Origin: Amycolatopsis pithecellobii
Lineage (GTDB): Bacteria > Actinomycetota > Actinomycetes > Mycobacteriales > Pseudonocardiaceae
DNA: 64,000 nucleotides
NCBI RefSeq assembly: GCF_009707865.1
Contig: NZ_WMBA01000015.1
Coordinates: forward strand, 59,082-123,081
Direction of reading: 5' to 3'
Shown here: positions 47,182-56,362 of the stretch, piece by piece
Layout of the letters: every line of letters begins with the position of its first letter
How positions within the stretch are numbered: the stretch's first letter is position 1
Program-made: the position numbers and the translations under genes
The notes under the pieces: model-generated
What the model was told of the DNA's origin: nothing
Database searches by the model: none
What the model saw: only the letters and a program-made list of their open reading frames with translations

Positions 47182-48591
47182 ATGGATCACAGCACCGCCG
47201 CCGATTCCTCTGATGGGGCATATACCGTTCTTCGGCGGGCAGCGGAATTGGCGATGGAGTACCTGCGGGATCTGCCGGACCGACATGTGGACGCGATCAC
47301 CGGCTACGACGAGGTCCTGGACCTGCTCAGCGGCCCGGTCCCGGAGCACCCCACGGATGCAGTGGCAGTGGTCCAACGGCTGGCCGCGATCCTCGGCCCG
47401 GCCACCATCGCCAGCGCCGGTCCCCGCTACTTCGGGCTCGTCGTCGGCGGGTCCCTTCCCGCCGCGCTGGCTGCCGACTGGTTGGTGTCCACCTGGGACC
47501 AGACCGCCTACAGCCGGATGTCCTCGCCGGCAGGCGCCGCGGTCGATGCCGTCACCGAACGGTGGATCCTGCAGGTGCTAGGTCTGCCGGCTGAAGCGAC
47601 GGTCGGGTTCGTCACCGGCGCCACGGCCGGCAACACCGTCGGTCTACTCGCCGCACGCCACGTCCTACTGCAACGGCAGGGCTGGGACGTTGAGGCCGAC
47701 GGGCTCACTCAGGCCCCCCGCGTCCGCGTGATCGCCGGCGACGAGGTCCACCCGTCGGTGCTGCAGGCAATCCAGATGATCGGCCTGGGAGCGCGCCTCG
47801 TCGAACGCGTCGCCGTCGATGACCAAGGAGCGATGCGGGCCGACGCGCTCGCCGACGCCCTCGCCGCCGACCCAACTCCCGCCATCGTGTGCGCACAAGT
47901 CGGCAACGTGAACTCCGGTGCCTGCGACCCCATGGCACAGATCGTCGACCTGACCCGCGAACACGGCGGATGGGTCCACGTCGACGGCGCATTCGGACTG
48001 TGGGCACAGGCATCACCACGACTGTCGGAACTCGTCGCCGGGGTCGAGCGAGCCGATTCCTGGTCGACCGACGCCCACAAATGGCTCAACGTCCCATACG
48101 ACTGCGGCCTGTCCATCGTCAATCACCCCGACGCCGCTCGCGCCGCGCTCGGCGCCACCACCAGCTACCTGCCCACCAGCACCGCCCGCGAACCCGGCGT
48201 CCTCGTCCCCGAGATGTCCCGCCGATCTCGCGCCGTGCCCGTGTACGCGGCACTGGCATCGTTGGGCCGCCCCGGCGTCCAGGCTCTGATCGAACGCTGC
48301 TGTGATCACGCCCGTCGCCTGGCTGATGCCCTCCGCGATGACGCCGGCTTCATCGTCTGCAACGACGTCGTACTCAACCAGGTCCTCGTCCGGGCCGACG
48401 ACGACGAGACCACCTGGCAGGTGTGCGAGCACGTACGCCACAGCGGCGAGGCCTGGGTCGCCGGAACCGTATGGCACGGTCGAGCAGCGGTGCGGGTGTC
48501 CTTCTCGAACTGGGCCACCACAGACGATGACGTCGATCGACTCGCCACCGTACTGCGAGACGCCGCGAAGGCGCTGCGCACAATCCGATGA
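47182..48591 (+). CDS. Group II PLP-dependent amino-acid decarboxylase
   Basis: It has 469 residues. GFVTGATAGNTVGLLAARH is the PLP phosphate region, WVHVDGAFGLWAQAS holds the ring-nitrogen Asp, and STDAHKWLNVPYDCG the Schiff-base Lys. This is the glutamate/aromatic-amino-acid decarboxylase superfamily. It would produce an amine from an amino acid, a suitable donor for the upstream aminotransferase. AAAGGAGAAG sits at 4-10 nt before the ATG. Its stop overlaps an upstream in-frame ATG of the ald frame. Confidence 0.9.
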   Translation: MDHSTAADSSDGAYTVLRRAAELAMEYLRDLPDRHVDAITGYDEVLDLLSGPVPEHPTDAVAVVQRLAAILGPATIASAGPRYFGLVVGGSLPAALAADWLVSTWDQTAYSRMSSPAGAAVDAVTERWILQVLGLPAEATVGFVTGATAGNTVGLLAARHVLLQRQGWDVEADGLTQAPRVRVIAGDEVHPSVLQAIQMIGLGARLVERVAVDDQGAMRADALADALAADPTPAIVCAQVGNVNSGACDPMAQIVDLTREHGGWVHVDGAFGLWAQASPRLSELVAGVERADSWSTDAHKWLNVPYDCGLSIVNHPDAARAALGATTSYLPTSTAREPGVLVPEMSRRSRAVPVYAALASLGRPGVQALIERCCDHARRLADALRDDAGFIVCNDVVLNQVLVRADDDETTWQVCEHVRHSGEAWVAGTVWHGRAAVRVSFSNWATTDDDVDRLATVLRDAAKALRTIR

Positions 48592-48608
48592 AAGGACGGT
48601 GTCGACTC

Positions 48609-49724
48609 ATGAAGGTGGGCATTCCGAGTGAAGTCAAGAACAACGAGTTCCGGGTGGCGATCACCCCCGCGGGGGTCTTCGAGCTGAACCGGGCCGGTCA
48701 CGAGGTGTACGTGCAGGCCGGCGCCGGTGCCGGCTCCTCGATCACCGACGCCGACTACGTCGCCGCCGGGGCCACGATCCTCGACGGCCCGGACGACGTG
48801 TGGGCCACCGGCGACCTGATCCTGAAGGTCAAGGAGCCGATCGCCGAGGAGTACGGCCGGATGCGCGAGGGCCAGGTGCTGTTCACGTACCTGCACCTGG
48901 CGGCGTCCAAGGAGTGCACGGACGCGCTGATCGACCGCAAGGTGACCGGCATCGCGTGCGAGACGGTCGAGCTGCCCGACCGCTCGCTGCCGCTGCTGGC
49001 CCCCATGTCGGAGGTCGCCGGCCGGCTGGCCCCGCAGGTCGGCTCCTACCACCTGATGCGGTCCGGCGGTGGCCGTGGCGTGCTCATGGGCGGCGTCCCG
49101 GGCGTGTACGCGGCCAAGGTCGTCGTCATCGGCGCCGGCGTCTCCGGCATGAACGCCGCGGCGATCGCGCTGGGCATGCAGGCCGAGGTGCTGGTGCTGG
49201 ACAAGAACATTGCCCGGTTGCGCGCGGCCGACGCCGACTATCGCGGTCACCTGCAGACGATCGCGTCGAACGCGTACGAGATCGAGAAGGCCGTGATCGA
49301 CGCCGACCTGGTCATCGGCGCGGTCCTGGTGCCCGGCACGAAGGCGCCGAACCTGATCTCCAACGAGCTGGTGTCGCGGATGAAGCCGGGCAGCGTGCTC
49401 GTCGACATCGCCATCGACCAGGGCGGCTGCTTCGAGGACTCGCGTCCGACCACGCACGCCGACCCGGTCTACCGGGTGCACGAGTCGATGTTCTACTGCG
49501 TGGCCAACATGCCCGGCGCGGTCCCGCACACCAGCACCTACGCGCTGACCAACGTCACCCTGCCGTACGCGCTGGAGCTGGCCAACGGCGGCTGGCGCGA
49601 CGCCGTCAAGTCCGACCCGGCGCTGGCCCTGGGCCTGAACACCCACGCCGGGCACGTCACCTACGGCCCGGTCGCCGAGGCGCACGGCATGCAGGCACTG
49701 CCGCTGGCCGAGGTGCTCGGCTGA
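48609..49724 (+). CDS. ald: Alanine dehydrogenase
   Basis: Oxidises L-alanine to pyruvate, ammonia and NADH. It has 371 residues. [22 protein letters not shown] is the classic N-terminus; substrate-site Lys lies in LKVKEPI and His in TYLHLAASK; the NAD site is [21 protein letters not shown] chose ATG 48609 over ATG 48588 because only the former matches the family N-terminus, with AAAGGA 12 nt before. Last gene of the cluster; codon use looks more GC-extreme than its neighbours. Confidence 0.95.
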   Translation: MKVGIPSEVKNNEFRVAITPAGVFELNRAGHEVYVQAGAGAGSSITDADYVAAGATILDGPDDVWATGDLILKVKEPIAEEYGRMREGQVLFTYLHLAASKECTDALIDRKVTGIACETVELPDRSLPLLAPMSEVAGRLAPQVGSYHLMRSGGGRGVLMGGVPGVYAAKVVVIGAGVSGMNAAAIALGMQAEVLVLDKNIARLRAADADYRGHLQTIASNAYEIEKAVIDADLVIGAVLVPGTKAPNLISNELVSRMKPGSVLVDIAIDQGGCFEDSRPTTHADPVYRVHESMFYCVANMPGAVPHTSTYALTNVTLPYALELANGGWRDAVKSDPALALGLNTHAGHVTYGPVAEAHGMQALPLAEVLG

Positions 49725-49770
49725 GACCGAGCCGACCCGCCTCGGACCGGCGGGAGCGGGAAGAACGTCT

Positions 49771-50043
49771 CCTTACCAGCACTGCCGCTGGCAGCCCTGG
49801 CGCCGCTGGATGATCTTCGCGATGCTCGCCTACGCCCTGCTCGCCGTCACCACCGCCGCAGAGGCCCGCACCGCAGCACCTGACGGTCTGATCGCGTTGA
49901 CCTGCAACGAAATCCGTCGCCTACTCGTCGTCCATGTCATCGAACCCGCACGCCGCATCACCGACCGGGACGCCTGGTCAACCTGGCGTCGACGCCACCA
50001 ATACCGAGCCAAGGTCAGCTACTACCAGCACCAACGTCCATAA
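49771..50043 (+). mobile_element. IS701-like transposase C-terminal fragment
   Basis: [29 protein letters not shown]...IALTCNEIRRLL...AWSTWRRRHQYRAKVSYYQHQRP-stop follows the C-terminus of actinobacterial IS701 transposases. The catalytic part is gone. It lies just after ald and marks the right edge of the catabolic cluster. Confidence 0.75.
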
Positions 50044-50297
50044 CCATCACGACCTATGGCTGGAGTACTAGCTTTCGGGCGGGTTGTCAACGTTGTTGTT
50101 GGGCATGCTGGCGCGCACCGGTTGTCAATACCGGTGCTGGGCAGGACGCGCTGGTGTCATGGCGTGGTGGGGCCGCTGTGGTCGGCTGGCTGATCAGTCG
50201 CCCTCGTGGGGCAGGCTTTCGTGTTCGCCGTGAGCGGCCCCGAGCGGGCGGGCGGCAAGCTAGGTTGCGCCGTCGAGCGGCATAGCTAACAGGGCCG

Positions 50298-50502
50298 TCA
50301 CCGTCCGCTCGGGTGCCTGCCTTGACGGTAGCGCTGTTCGTCGAAGGGCTGTTGGGTGCGCAGCATCCGGTAGGCAAGTCGGCAGGCGTGGCGGGCCAGA
50401 GCGACGCGGGCTTGGATCGGGGCCATCCCGCGGGCGCGTAGCTCGGCGTCGCGTTCCACGAACGGTGCGCAGCGCTGAGACAGACCCCAGGCGATACCCA
50501 TG
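50298..50502 (-). mobile_element. IS110-like transposase C-terminal fragment
   Basis: IMGIAWGLSQRCAPFVERDAELRARGMAPIQARVALARHACRLAYRMLRTQQPFDEQRY...-stop looks like the helical C-terminus of an IS110 transposase. It is cut precisely where the 418-bp repeat begins (50503). The adjoining 50044-50297 holds no recognisable gene. Confidence 0.6.
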
Positions 50503-50920
50503 ATTTTGACAAAAGTTTCATCTGATGATGGATTCGGGCCGTTGTCCAACGGTCGGCAAAGCTGTCACCAGCGGGAACTCTGTCGACGATGAGACCTTAC
50601 CGTGACGGCTTTGGTCGATGGATCATCTGTGTGTCCACTTAGTATTCTTTCATTAGAAGAAGGATTCCGTCTCCTGATGAAGGGCGTCGTGGTGGCCGTT
50701 CGTGTGGTCGATGTCGCAGGTGCGGCGCATCTCGTTCTCGGGGACCGGGGCGCGGTGCGGCACCTGGATCCGGCCGAGGCGATGTTCGCGGCGATGCTGA
50801 CCGGATGGGACCGCCAGCAGGCGAGCCGACTGCTGGCCGCGTCGACGCGTAAGCAACGGGTAGATGCGGTTCGCCGGTTCGCGCGGTTCGTCGGCTCGTA
50901 CCCGTGGCAGTGGACGCCGG
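50503..50920. repeat. 418-bp direct repeat, copy 2
   Basis: Same sequence as 37654-38071, with a tyrosine-recombinase N-terminus from ATG 50678. It ends at 50920, where the serine recombinase fragment begins. Confidence 0.93.
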
Positions 50921-53011
50921 ATTCCCCGCCAGTTGCACAACTGCGAGGGCGCTTTGCCGGAGAACGCCGTTATCACCGCTCACTTCTACGACATAGAGTC
51001 GGGACGCAAGGAGGCTGCAGCGCGGAGCGAGGGGCGCGCCCATGAGCTGTTCGACATTCCGATTCCGCGCGACGGCGGCATTCAGGAACTCCTCGACGAG
51101 GCTGCACGTCCTGATCGTCGATTTGATGTCGTCATCTGCGAAGATATCTCCCGAATCGCGCGCAGGACTTACATTGGCACCAAAATCGAGCACCAGCTCG
51201 AACAACACGGAATCCTCCTAGTCGCGGTCGATGAAGGTGTCCGCCTCGCCCAACCGGGGCGACGAACGAAGACCGCCACACAGGTTCTGACTCGGCGTGT
51301 CAAGCAAGGTGTCGCCGAGTGGTACGTCACAGAGATGCTGGAGAAGAGCTGGGACGGATTCGAGACACACACCGACCAGGGTTACAACGTCGGCAAGCCC
51401 TGTTACGGCTACCGTGCTGAGCACATCAAGCATCCCGTACCCGCGAAGCGGGCCAAGGGAATGAAGAAGACCAGGCTGAAGGTGCACGAGGTCGAAGGCG
51501 CGGTCGTACGTAAAGTGTTCAGCTGGCGGGTACGCGAGCGCCTTGGTTACCAGGCCATTGCCGATCGACTCAACACTGATCTCATCACGAATCCGCCGCC
51601 CACCCCTGTCGACCCAGCACGGGCGGTCGGCATCTGGACCTACTCCAGTGTCCGCGAGGTCCTGACCAATCCCAAACACACCGGTCACATGGTCTGGAAC
51701 CGGCGCGCCCGCAAGGGCAACGGTAAGAATAGTGTCAACCCCACCGCTGAATGGGTTTGGTCGCCTGCCCCCGCGCACGAGGCGCTGGTCGACTTGGAAA
51801 CCTTCGTCATGGCCCAGCAGGTCGCGTCGCACCGTGAACGATCCACAACTGCTCCGGGGAAGCGTAAAGATACCAAGACGAAGCTGGTGTACCCGTTACG
51901 TAGCTTCGTCTATTGCGACTTGTGCGGTCGGCGAATGTCTGGCAATACTCCGACCGCCCATCGCTACTATGCGTGTGCTCCGAAGCGGGCGTGGCGACCG
52001 GAGGGGCACCCAACGATCTGCCGAGTTCGAGAAGACACATTGCTGGATACCTTGGAAAGCTTTCTATCGACGAGAGTTTTCGGCGCATATCGTCAAGACC
52101 TCCTCGCCCTCAACCTCAAAGCAGTCGACGGAGCCGCCCAGCGAGACCGAAACCATCGCATCCACGCACTCGAACGAGCTATTATCGATACCCACACGAA
52201 GAGCAGGAACCTACTGCGCACTCTCGAAATCGCCAAGGACGTCAATCAGGACCTGATACGCGACATCAACGAGCGACGCGCAGAGTTGAAAGTCGAACGA
52301 ACAGCCCTAGAATCGCAGCTCGACGAAGCCAAAGCGGACGCACAAAAGGCCCCGAACGCAGCCCTTTTGCAGCAGCTACCCACCGGTCGCATAAGGTTGG
52401 GCGGCTTACCAGATGAGCTGACCCGTCAACTGTTTGAAGCTCTTCGCCTTGAGATCCGTTACAACCATGACACTCGGGTGGCCACCTGCAGGATCACCCT
52501 GATCGGGGGGACTCTTCAAGCGGTGTCACAGGCGATCCGCAAGTCGAACGTGATCGCAATACCCATCACGAGCAACACCGTCACTAGAGAGGAGGACCAT
52601 GCGATGAACGCAAGTCGTGTGTCTCTCAGTAATGATGGTTTGCGTGCCATCCCGTCGGGGGCACTGTTTCCGCTGGCCAGGCGGGTTGTGCTGGGTGCCG
52701 TTCATGATCGTCTGCCCCACTTTTGCCGCGACCCTCACAAGAACCGCTGCGAGCCGATCACAACGACGTCCGCAAATGGCTTGACGGCAGGTGCCACGAG
52801 ATCCCAAGCCCCGGGGCATCGCCGAAGTGTTGTCGGCGAAAGCCGGCGGGAGGATGTGGCACCCCAGATCATTACCGGGTACATGTTTGCCACGCCTGTG
52901 GCGCTCACAACGGCCGACGACGTGGTGCCGCTGCCGCCGAACGTATCCGCCCACAGCCCACCTGATGGACACGGACTTCCAATTCGGCGTTGGTCACACG
53001 CCGAATGCTGA
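50921..53011 (+). pseudogene. Large serine recombinase lacking its catalytic N-terminus
   Basis: From 50921 the frame reads PRQLHNCEGALPENAVITAHFYDIESGRKE..., the resolvase domain after its first beta strand. The family N-terminus with the Y-x-R-V-S catalytic serine is gone, replaced by the repeat. The RLGYQAIADRLN recombinase domain, the zinc ribbon (YCDLCGRRMSG...YYAC...CRV) and a long coiled coil (HALERAIIDTHTKSRNLLRTLEIAKD...) remain. The frame crosses the att copy at 52650 and stays open to 53011, so its true end is probably near 52650. Inactive for catalysis. Confidence 0.85.
52650..52680. other. Right attachment-site copy (attR-like)
   Basis: Identical over 31 nt to 30351-30381 (tRNA-Leu 3' end plus 17 bases). 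Similarity continues imperfectly for about 80 nt rightward. It sits at the 3' end of the serine recombinase frame. 52690-52990 otherwise holds nothing I recognise. Confidence 0.8.
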
Positions 53012-53276
53012 TAGATCGAGGGCGGCCGCGCTGCCCGCCGAGGTGAGGACCGAACCGTCGTCGACGAAGAGCAGGTCGTCCCGCAGCGCCGACAGCGGTG
53101 CCGCGCTTCCCACGGTGAACAGGTGCTCGCGCACGGGGATCGAGCGGTGCGCGCGATGACCTGGAGCGTGTAGAGCTCCCGCCCGATCTCGCGCCGGCGG
53201 CGGGCTCCGGACACTTCGCACACACAGGCGAACTCGAACGGGTTCGATCCCTCGTCGAGGAGCAGGCCCACCGGAA
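52994..53276 (-). pseudogene. GlxA-type (DJ-1/PfpI domain) regulator fragment, frameshifted
   Basis: First frame: LLLDEGSNPFEFACVCEVSGARRRREIGRELYTLQVIA, the N-terminus of the DJ-1-like domain of GlxA regulators. Second frame: SIPVREHLFTVGSAAPLSALRDDLLFVDDGSVLTSAGSAAALDL, matching the conserved LFVDDG.VLTSAG..A.LDL. The middle of the domain and the AraC HTH are missing. Divergent from the cupin remnant. Confidence 0.75.
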
Positions 53277-53297
53277 CCGGTTGGTAGGAAAGGGAGG

Positions 53298-53673
53298 ATG
53301 ATCAGGACCGCGATCGATCTGGCCCGCGAAGCGGCCGAACTCACCGAGTTCTCGTCGCAGCGGCTCCTCACCGAGGCCAACGGCAACCTGTTCAAGGGTC
53401 GCGAAGGGCATCGGCTCCACGAACTGGCACCAGCACGACGACCAGGACGAAACGTTCCCGCTGCTCAGCGGTAGGCAGCGGATCCGGCTGCGCACCGGGG
53501 ACGTCGAGCTGCGCCCTGGCGATCTCTACGTGATCCCGCGCGGGACGGAACACTGCCCGGCGGCGGAGAAAGAGGCCCGCTTCCTGCTGATCCGCCCGTC
53601 GATCACGTCCACCGCCGCCGGAGGAAAGCCGTCGTGGAGTTTCGAATGCGGCGGCGGGCCGAGCTCGACGTGA
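53298..53673 (+). pseudogene. Cupin-domain protein, frameshifted
   Basis: ATG 53298, after GGGAGG, reads IDLAREAAELTEFSSQRLLTEANGNLFK. The continuation in another frame is VAKGIGSTNWHQHDDQDETFPLLSGRQRIRLRTGDVELRPGDLYVIPRGTEHCPAAEKEARFLLI. Deleting one G in AAGGG (about 53390-53396) restores a 124-residue cupin with the metal-binding HXH...E...H set. Stop TGA at 53671. Either a real frameshift or a base error in a G run. Confidence 0.85.
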
Positions 53674-53706
53674 AGGCCGCCGATTGGGCGGCGGCCGGAA
53701 GCGACA

Positions 53707-54093
53707 TCATCCGGCGGCGGCGAGTGCGTCGTCACGCTGCCGGGCGAGGTGGTCCGCCGCCCCGGCCATCAGGGCGTCGAGGTGGTCGCGCGTGGTGAGC
53801 AGGGCCGAGATCTGCGCGTCGATCCGCTCCCGCTCGCTTCGCATCACCTCCAGCGTCTCCACGGTGATGTCGTCCGAGGGGGTGTCGACGCACGGCAGCA
53901 GCGCGGCGATCGTCTCGCTCGACAGGCCGGCGTCGAACATCCGGCGCAGCATGCGCACGCGGTCCACCGCGTCTTCCGGGTAGAGCCGCTGCGCTCCCGT
54001 CGTCCGGATGGAGGTCAGCAGGCCGCGCTGCTCGTAGTACCGGAGCGAGCGGATGCTGACGCCCGTGCGGGCGGACAGCTCGCCGATGCGCAT
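53707..54093 (-). CDS. MerR family transcriptional regulator
   Basis: It has 128 residues from ATG 54093 (a GTG at 54115 is possible). MRIGELSARTGVSIRSLRYYEQRGLL is the MerR winged HTH; the dimerising coiled coil follows (ITVETLEVMRSERERIDAQISALLTTRDHLDALM). One cysteine, in LLPCVDTPSDD, precedes the coil; no metal-binding cysteine pair at the C-terminus, so it may respond to an organic or redox signal. Divergent from the SDR gene whose promoter has the long MerR spacer. Confidence 0.92.
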   Translation of the reverse strand: MRIGELSARTGVSIRSLRYYEQRGLLTSIRTTGAQRLYPEDAVDRVRMLRRMFDAGLSSETIAALLPCVDTPSDDITVETLEVMRSERERIDAQISALLTTRDHLDALMAGAADHLARQRDDALAAAG

Positions 54094-54135
54094 CCGCTGG
54101 TCTTCTTCGCTCACTGTAACCCCCGCCACTTCTCG

Positions 54136-54166
54136 TTGAACCTGACATCTATGTCAGATTCTACCC
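54136..54166 (+). promoter_or_regulatory. MerR-type promoter with 19-bp spacer upstream of the SDR gene
   Basis: TTGAAC (54136-54141), 19-nt spacer, then CTACCC (54161-54166). The spacer starts with the perfect palindrome CTGACAT-CT-ATGTCAG (54142-54157). Long-spacer promoters untwisted by MerR activators have this form. Confidence 0.75.
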
Positions 54167-54200
54167 TGCGATCGGAACCACAACAGGAAAGGACACCATC

Positions 54201-54935
54201 GTGGAGATCGCGGGATCGGTCGCCTTGGTCACTGGGGCCAATCGCGGCCTCGGCCGGGAATTCGTCGAGCAGCTGAGGGAGCGGGGCGCCAAGAAGGTGT
54301 ACGCCGCCGCGCGCGACACCAGCACCATCACGACGCCGGGCGTCGTGCCCATGGCACTGGACGTGCTCGACCCGGAGAGCATCGAGCGGGCCGCCCAGCA
54401 GGCGGGGGACGTGACCCTGCTCGTCAACAACGCCGGGATCGCGACCGGCCAGAACCTCATCCGCGGCGACCTGGCGCAGGTCCGCCGGGAGATGGAGGTC
54501 CACTTCTTCGGCACGCTGACGGTCACCCGCGCCTTCGCCGACATCCTCGGCGGCAACGGTGGCGGGGCCATCATCAACGTCCTGTCGGTACTGTCCTGGT
54601 TCTCCTGGGACGGGGCCACGTCGTACTCGGCCGCGAAGGCGGCGGAGTGGAGCCTGACCGCCGGCACGCGCGTCGAACTCGCCGGGCAGGGCACGCAGGT
54701 GCTGGGCGTGCACCTCGGCTCCGCCGCCACCGACATGACGGGCGACTACGACGGGCCCAAGCTCAAGCCGAGCGAGGTCATCGGGGCCGCGCTCGACGGC
54801 CTGGCCGACGGCGCCGTCGAGGTCCTCGCCGACGAGTGGAGCCGGACCACGAAGGCCGGCCTCGCCCAGGACCCGGCGGAGTTCTACGCCGCGGCCGTGC
54901 GCCCAATCGTGAGGCGGACGACCGGACCCCGCTGA
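54201..54935 (+). CDS. Short-chain dehydrogenase/reductase
   Basis: It has 244 residues. NAD(P) site [15 protein letters not shown] (TGxxxGxG), structural NNAG in [11 protein letters not shown], catalytic Ser near LSVLSW and YxxxK as [10 protein letters not shown]. No Arg right after the second strand is decisive; AARD suggests NADP(H). Substrate unknown. GTG start after AGGAAAGG. Its promoter is a MerR type and the regulator is the divergent neighbour. Confidence 0.93.
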   Translation: MEIAGSVALVTGANRGLGREFVEQLRERGAKKVYAAARDTSTITTPGVVPMALDVLDPESIERAAQQAGDVTLLVNNAGIATGQNLIRGDLAQVRREMEVHFFGTLTVTRAFADILGGNGGGAIINVLSVLSWFSWDGATSYSAAKAAEWSLTAGTRVELAGQGTQVLGVHLGSAATDMTGDYDGPKLKPSEVIGAALDGLADGAVEVLADEWSRTTKAGLAQDPAEFYAAAVRPIVRRTTGPR

Positions 54936-55003
54936 TCGACCCGGTTCGCTCCACACGGGACGGTCGGGGCATGCGTCGCGGCCGTCCCCGGAGTGAGAGC
55001 CGC

Positions 55004-55370
55004 TCAGCTCGGCGGGGATGCCGGGAGATGACAGCGCGGCGCCGCGTGCAGGTCGCGCACGCCCGTCGCCGCGGCGATGGCCCGCGCGTTGTGCGGGCGG
55101 ATCCCGCCGCACGCCATCACCGACAGCACACCGCCCACGGCGGCGACCATGCGCCGGAGCACCGGGGCCCCGTCCCCGGCGCGCGCCGCCCTGCCCGAGG
55201 ACAGCACCCGCCGCACGCGCAGCGCCACCAGCGTCTCCACCGCCGCCACCGGATCGGCGCACACGTCGACCGCGGCACCGGAGATCACCGCGTGCCGGAC
55301 GTCGGTCAGCATGGCGTCCACTTCGGACACCGAGTACCGGAAATCCCCTTCCCGCAGGCGGATCAGGACG
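55004..55370 (-). pseudogene. CutC family protein, truncated with internal deletion
   Basis: [34 protein letters not shown] corresponds to CutC residues near 70-100, then the sequence jumps to [30 protein letters not shown]...[31 protein letters not shown], the C-terminal part. The N-terminus and about 50 middle residues are missing. It abuts an ABC ATPase fragment at 55370-55380. Confidence 0.7.
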
Positions 55371-55379
55371 TGCACCTGC

Positions 55380-55495
55380 GCGCGCTGGCGGCCGGCCCGG
55401 AGCTGATCATCGCGGACGAGCCCACGACGGCGCTCGACGTCACGCTGCAGCAGCAGATCCTCGGCCTGCTGCGCGACATCCGGGAGCATGGGCCT
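55380..55495 (+). pseudogene. Oligopeptide-type ABC ATPase fragment
   Basis: [38 protein letters not shown] contains the Walker B and D-loop of Dpp/Opp ATPases. Roughly 38 codons with no Walker A or signature motif. The following 55496-55750 shows no recognisable gene. Confidence 0.75.
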
Positions 55496-55750
55496 GCGTG
55501 CCGAGGAGTCGTCGCTTCATGGGCAGATGTGCTGGGCCAAGCACGCGGGGCACCCCGGTCGAGCACGCATACGCGTCGACGAGTCGGCTGGGCATACCCT
55601 CGGCGTGGCCGTGAGTCTCCTGCCGCGCATCGGCGCCTCGTCCGACCGGACGCCAAGTACGGGGTGCTGGTCGCAACCCGACCTCCGCCACCATCGCCCA
55701 GACCTCGGTCACGCCGTGACCGGCCGCAACCCTGCGCGGGTACGCCTGAG

Positions 55751-56362
55751 CTAGGGCTGGTGGGCGATGTCCCTCGGGTGCATCGGCCGATCGACCGCGG
55801 TGACGGGCGGTGTCAGGCCCCATTCGTTCGCACCCAGTCGGGACAGGGGCCGCAGCCGGTCGATCTGCGGCAGCCCGTGCTCGATCGCGTCCTCGTCCAC
55901 GCAGATCCGCAGGACCGTGCCCAGCACGTGGACCGAGTCTCCGAGGTCCTGCATCGAATGGAACACGCATTCGAGAGATGCCGGGGACGCCGCCACGCGG
56001 GGAACCTCGACCGATGCGCTCGGCTCCATCTCGATGCCCAGGACCTCGGCCTCGTCGACACCCGCCCCGAAGGCCGCCGCGCTGTTGTTGACCAGGTGCA
56101 GCATCGGCTCGGTGGCGACGTTGACGACGAACTGTCCGGTGGCGAGGATGTTCGCCAGCGTGTCCTTGCGGCCGACCGACGTGAAGCAGATGATCGGCGG
56201 GGAGGCGCAGGCGACGCTGAAGAACGAGTGCGGAGCGAGGTTGCCGACTCCGTCCTTCGACATCGTGGAGATCCACGCGATCGGCCGCGGGACGATGAGC
56301 GAGGTCATCAAGGCGTAAGGATTGACCTCGGGGTCGGCGCAGTCGAACAGCGCGCGGCTCAT
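55751..56362 (-). CDS. Flavin reductase-like (FMN-binding split-barrel) protein
   Basis: It has 203 residues. [49 protein letters not shown] is the flavin-reductase-like split barrel and FMN site; [17 protein letters not shown] follows. It likely supplies reduced flavin or reduces a flavin-bound substrate. ATG start overlaps the upstream gene's stop as ATGA, so it forms an operon with the MDR gene. Confidence 0.9.
   Translation of the reverse strand: MSRALFDCADPEVNPYALMTSLIVPRPIAWISTMSKDGVGNLAPHSFFSVACASPPIICFTSVGRKDTLANILATGQFVVNVATEPMLHLVNNSAAAFGAGVDEAEVLGIEMEPSASVEVPRVAASPASLECVFHSMQDLGDSVHVLGTVLRICVDEDAIEHGLPQIDRLRPLSRLGANEWGLTPPVTAVDRPMHPRDIAHQP

Noticed and set aside
55496..55750. Possible coding remnants between the ABC fragment and the flavin reductase gene
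   Set aside because: Frames read as low-complexity without any recognisable motif on either strand.
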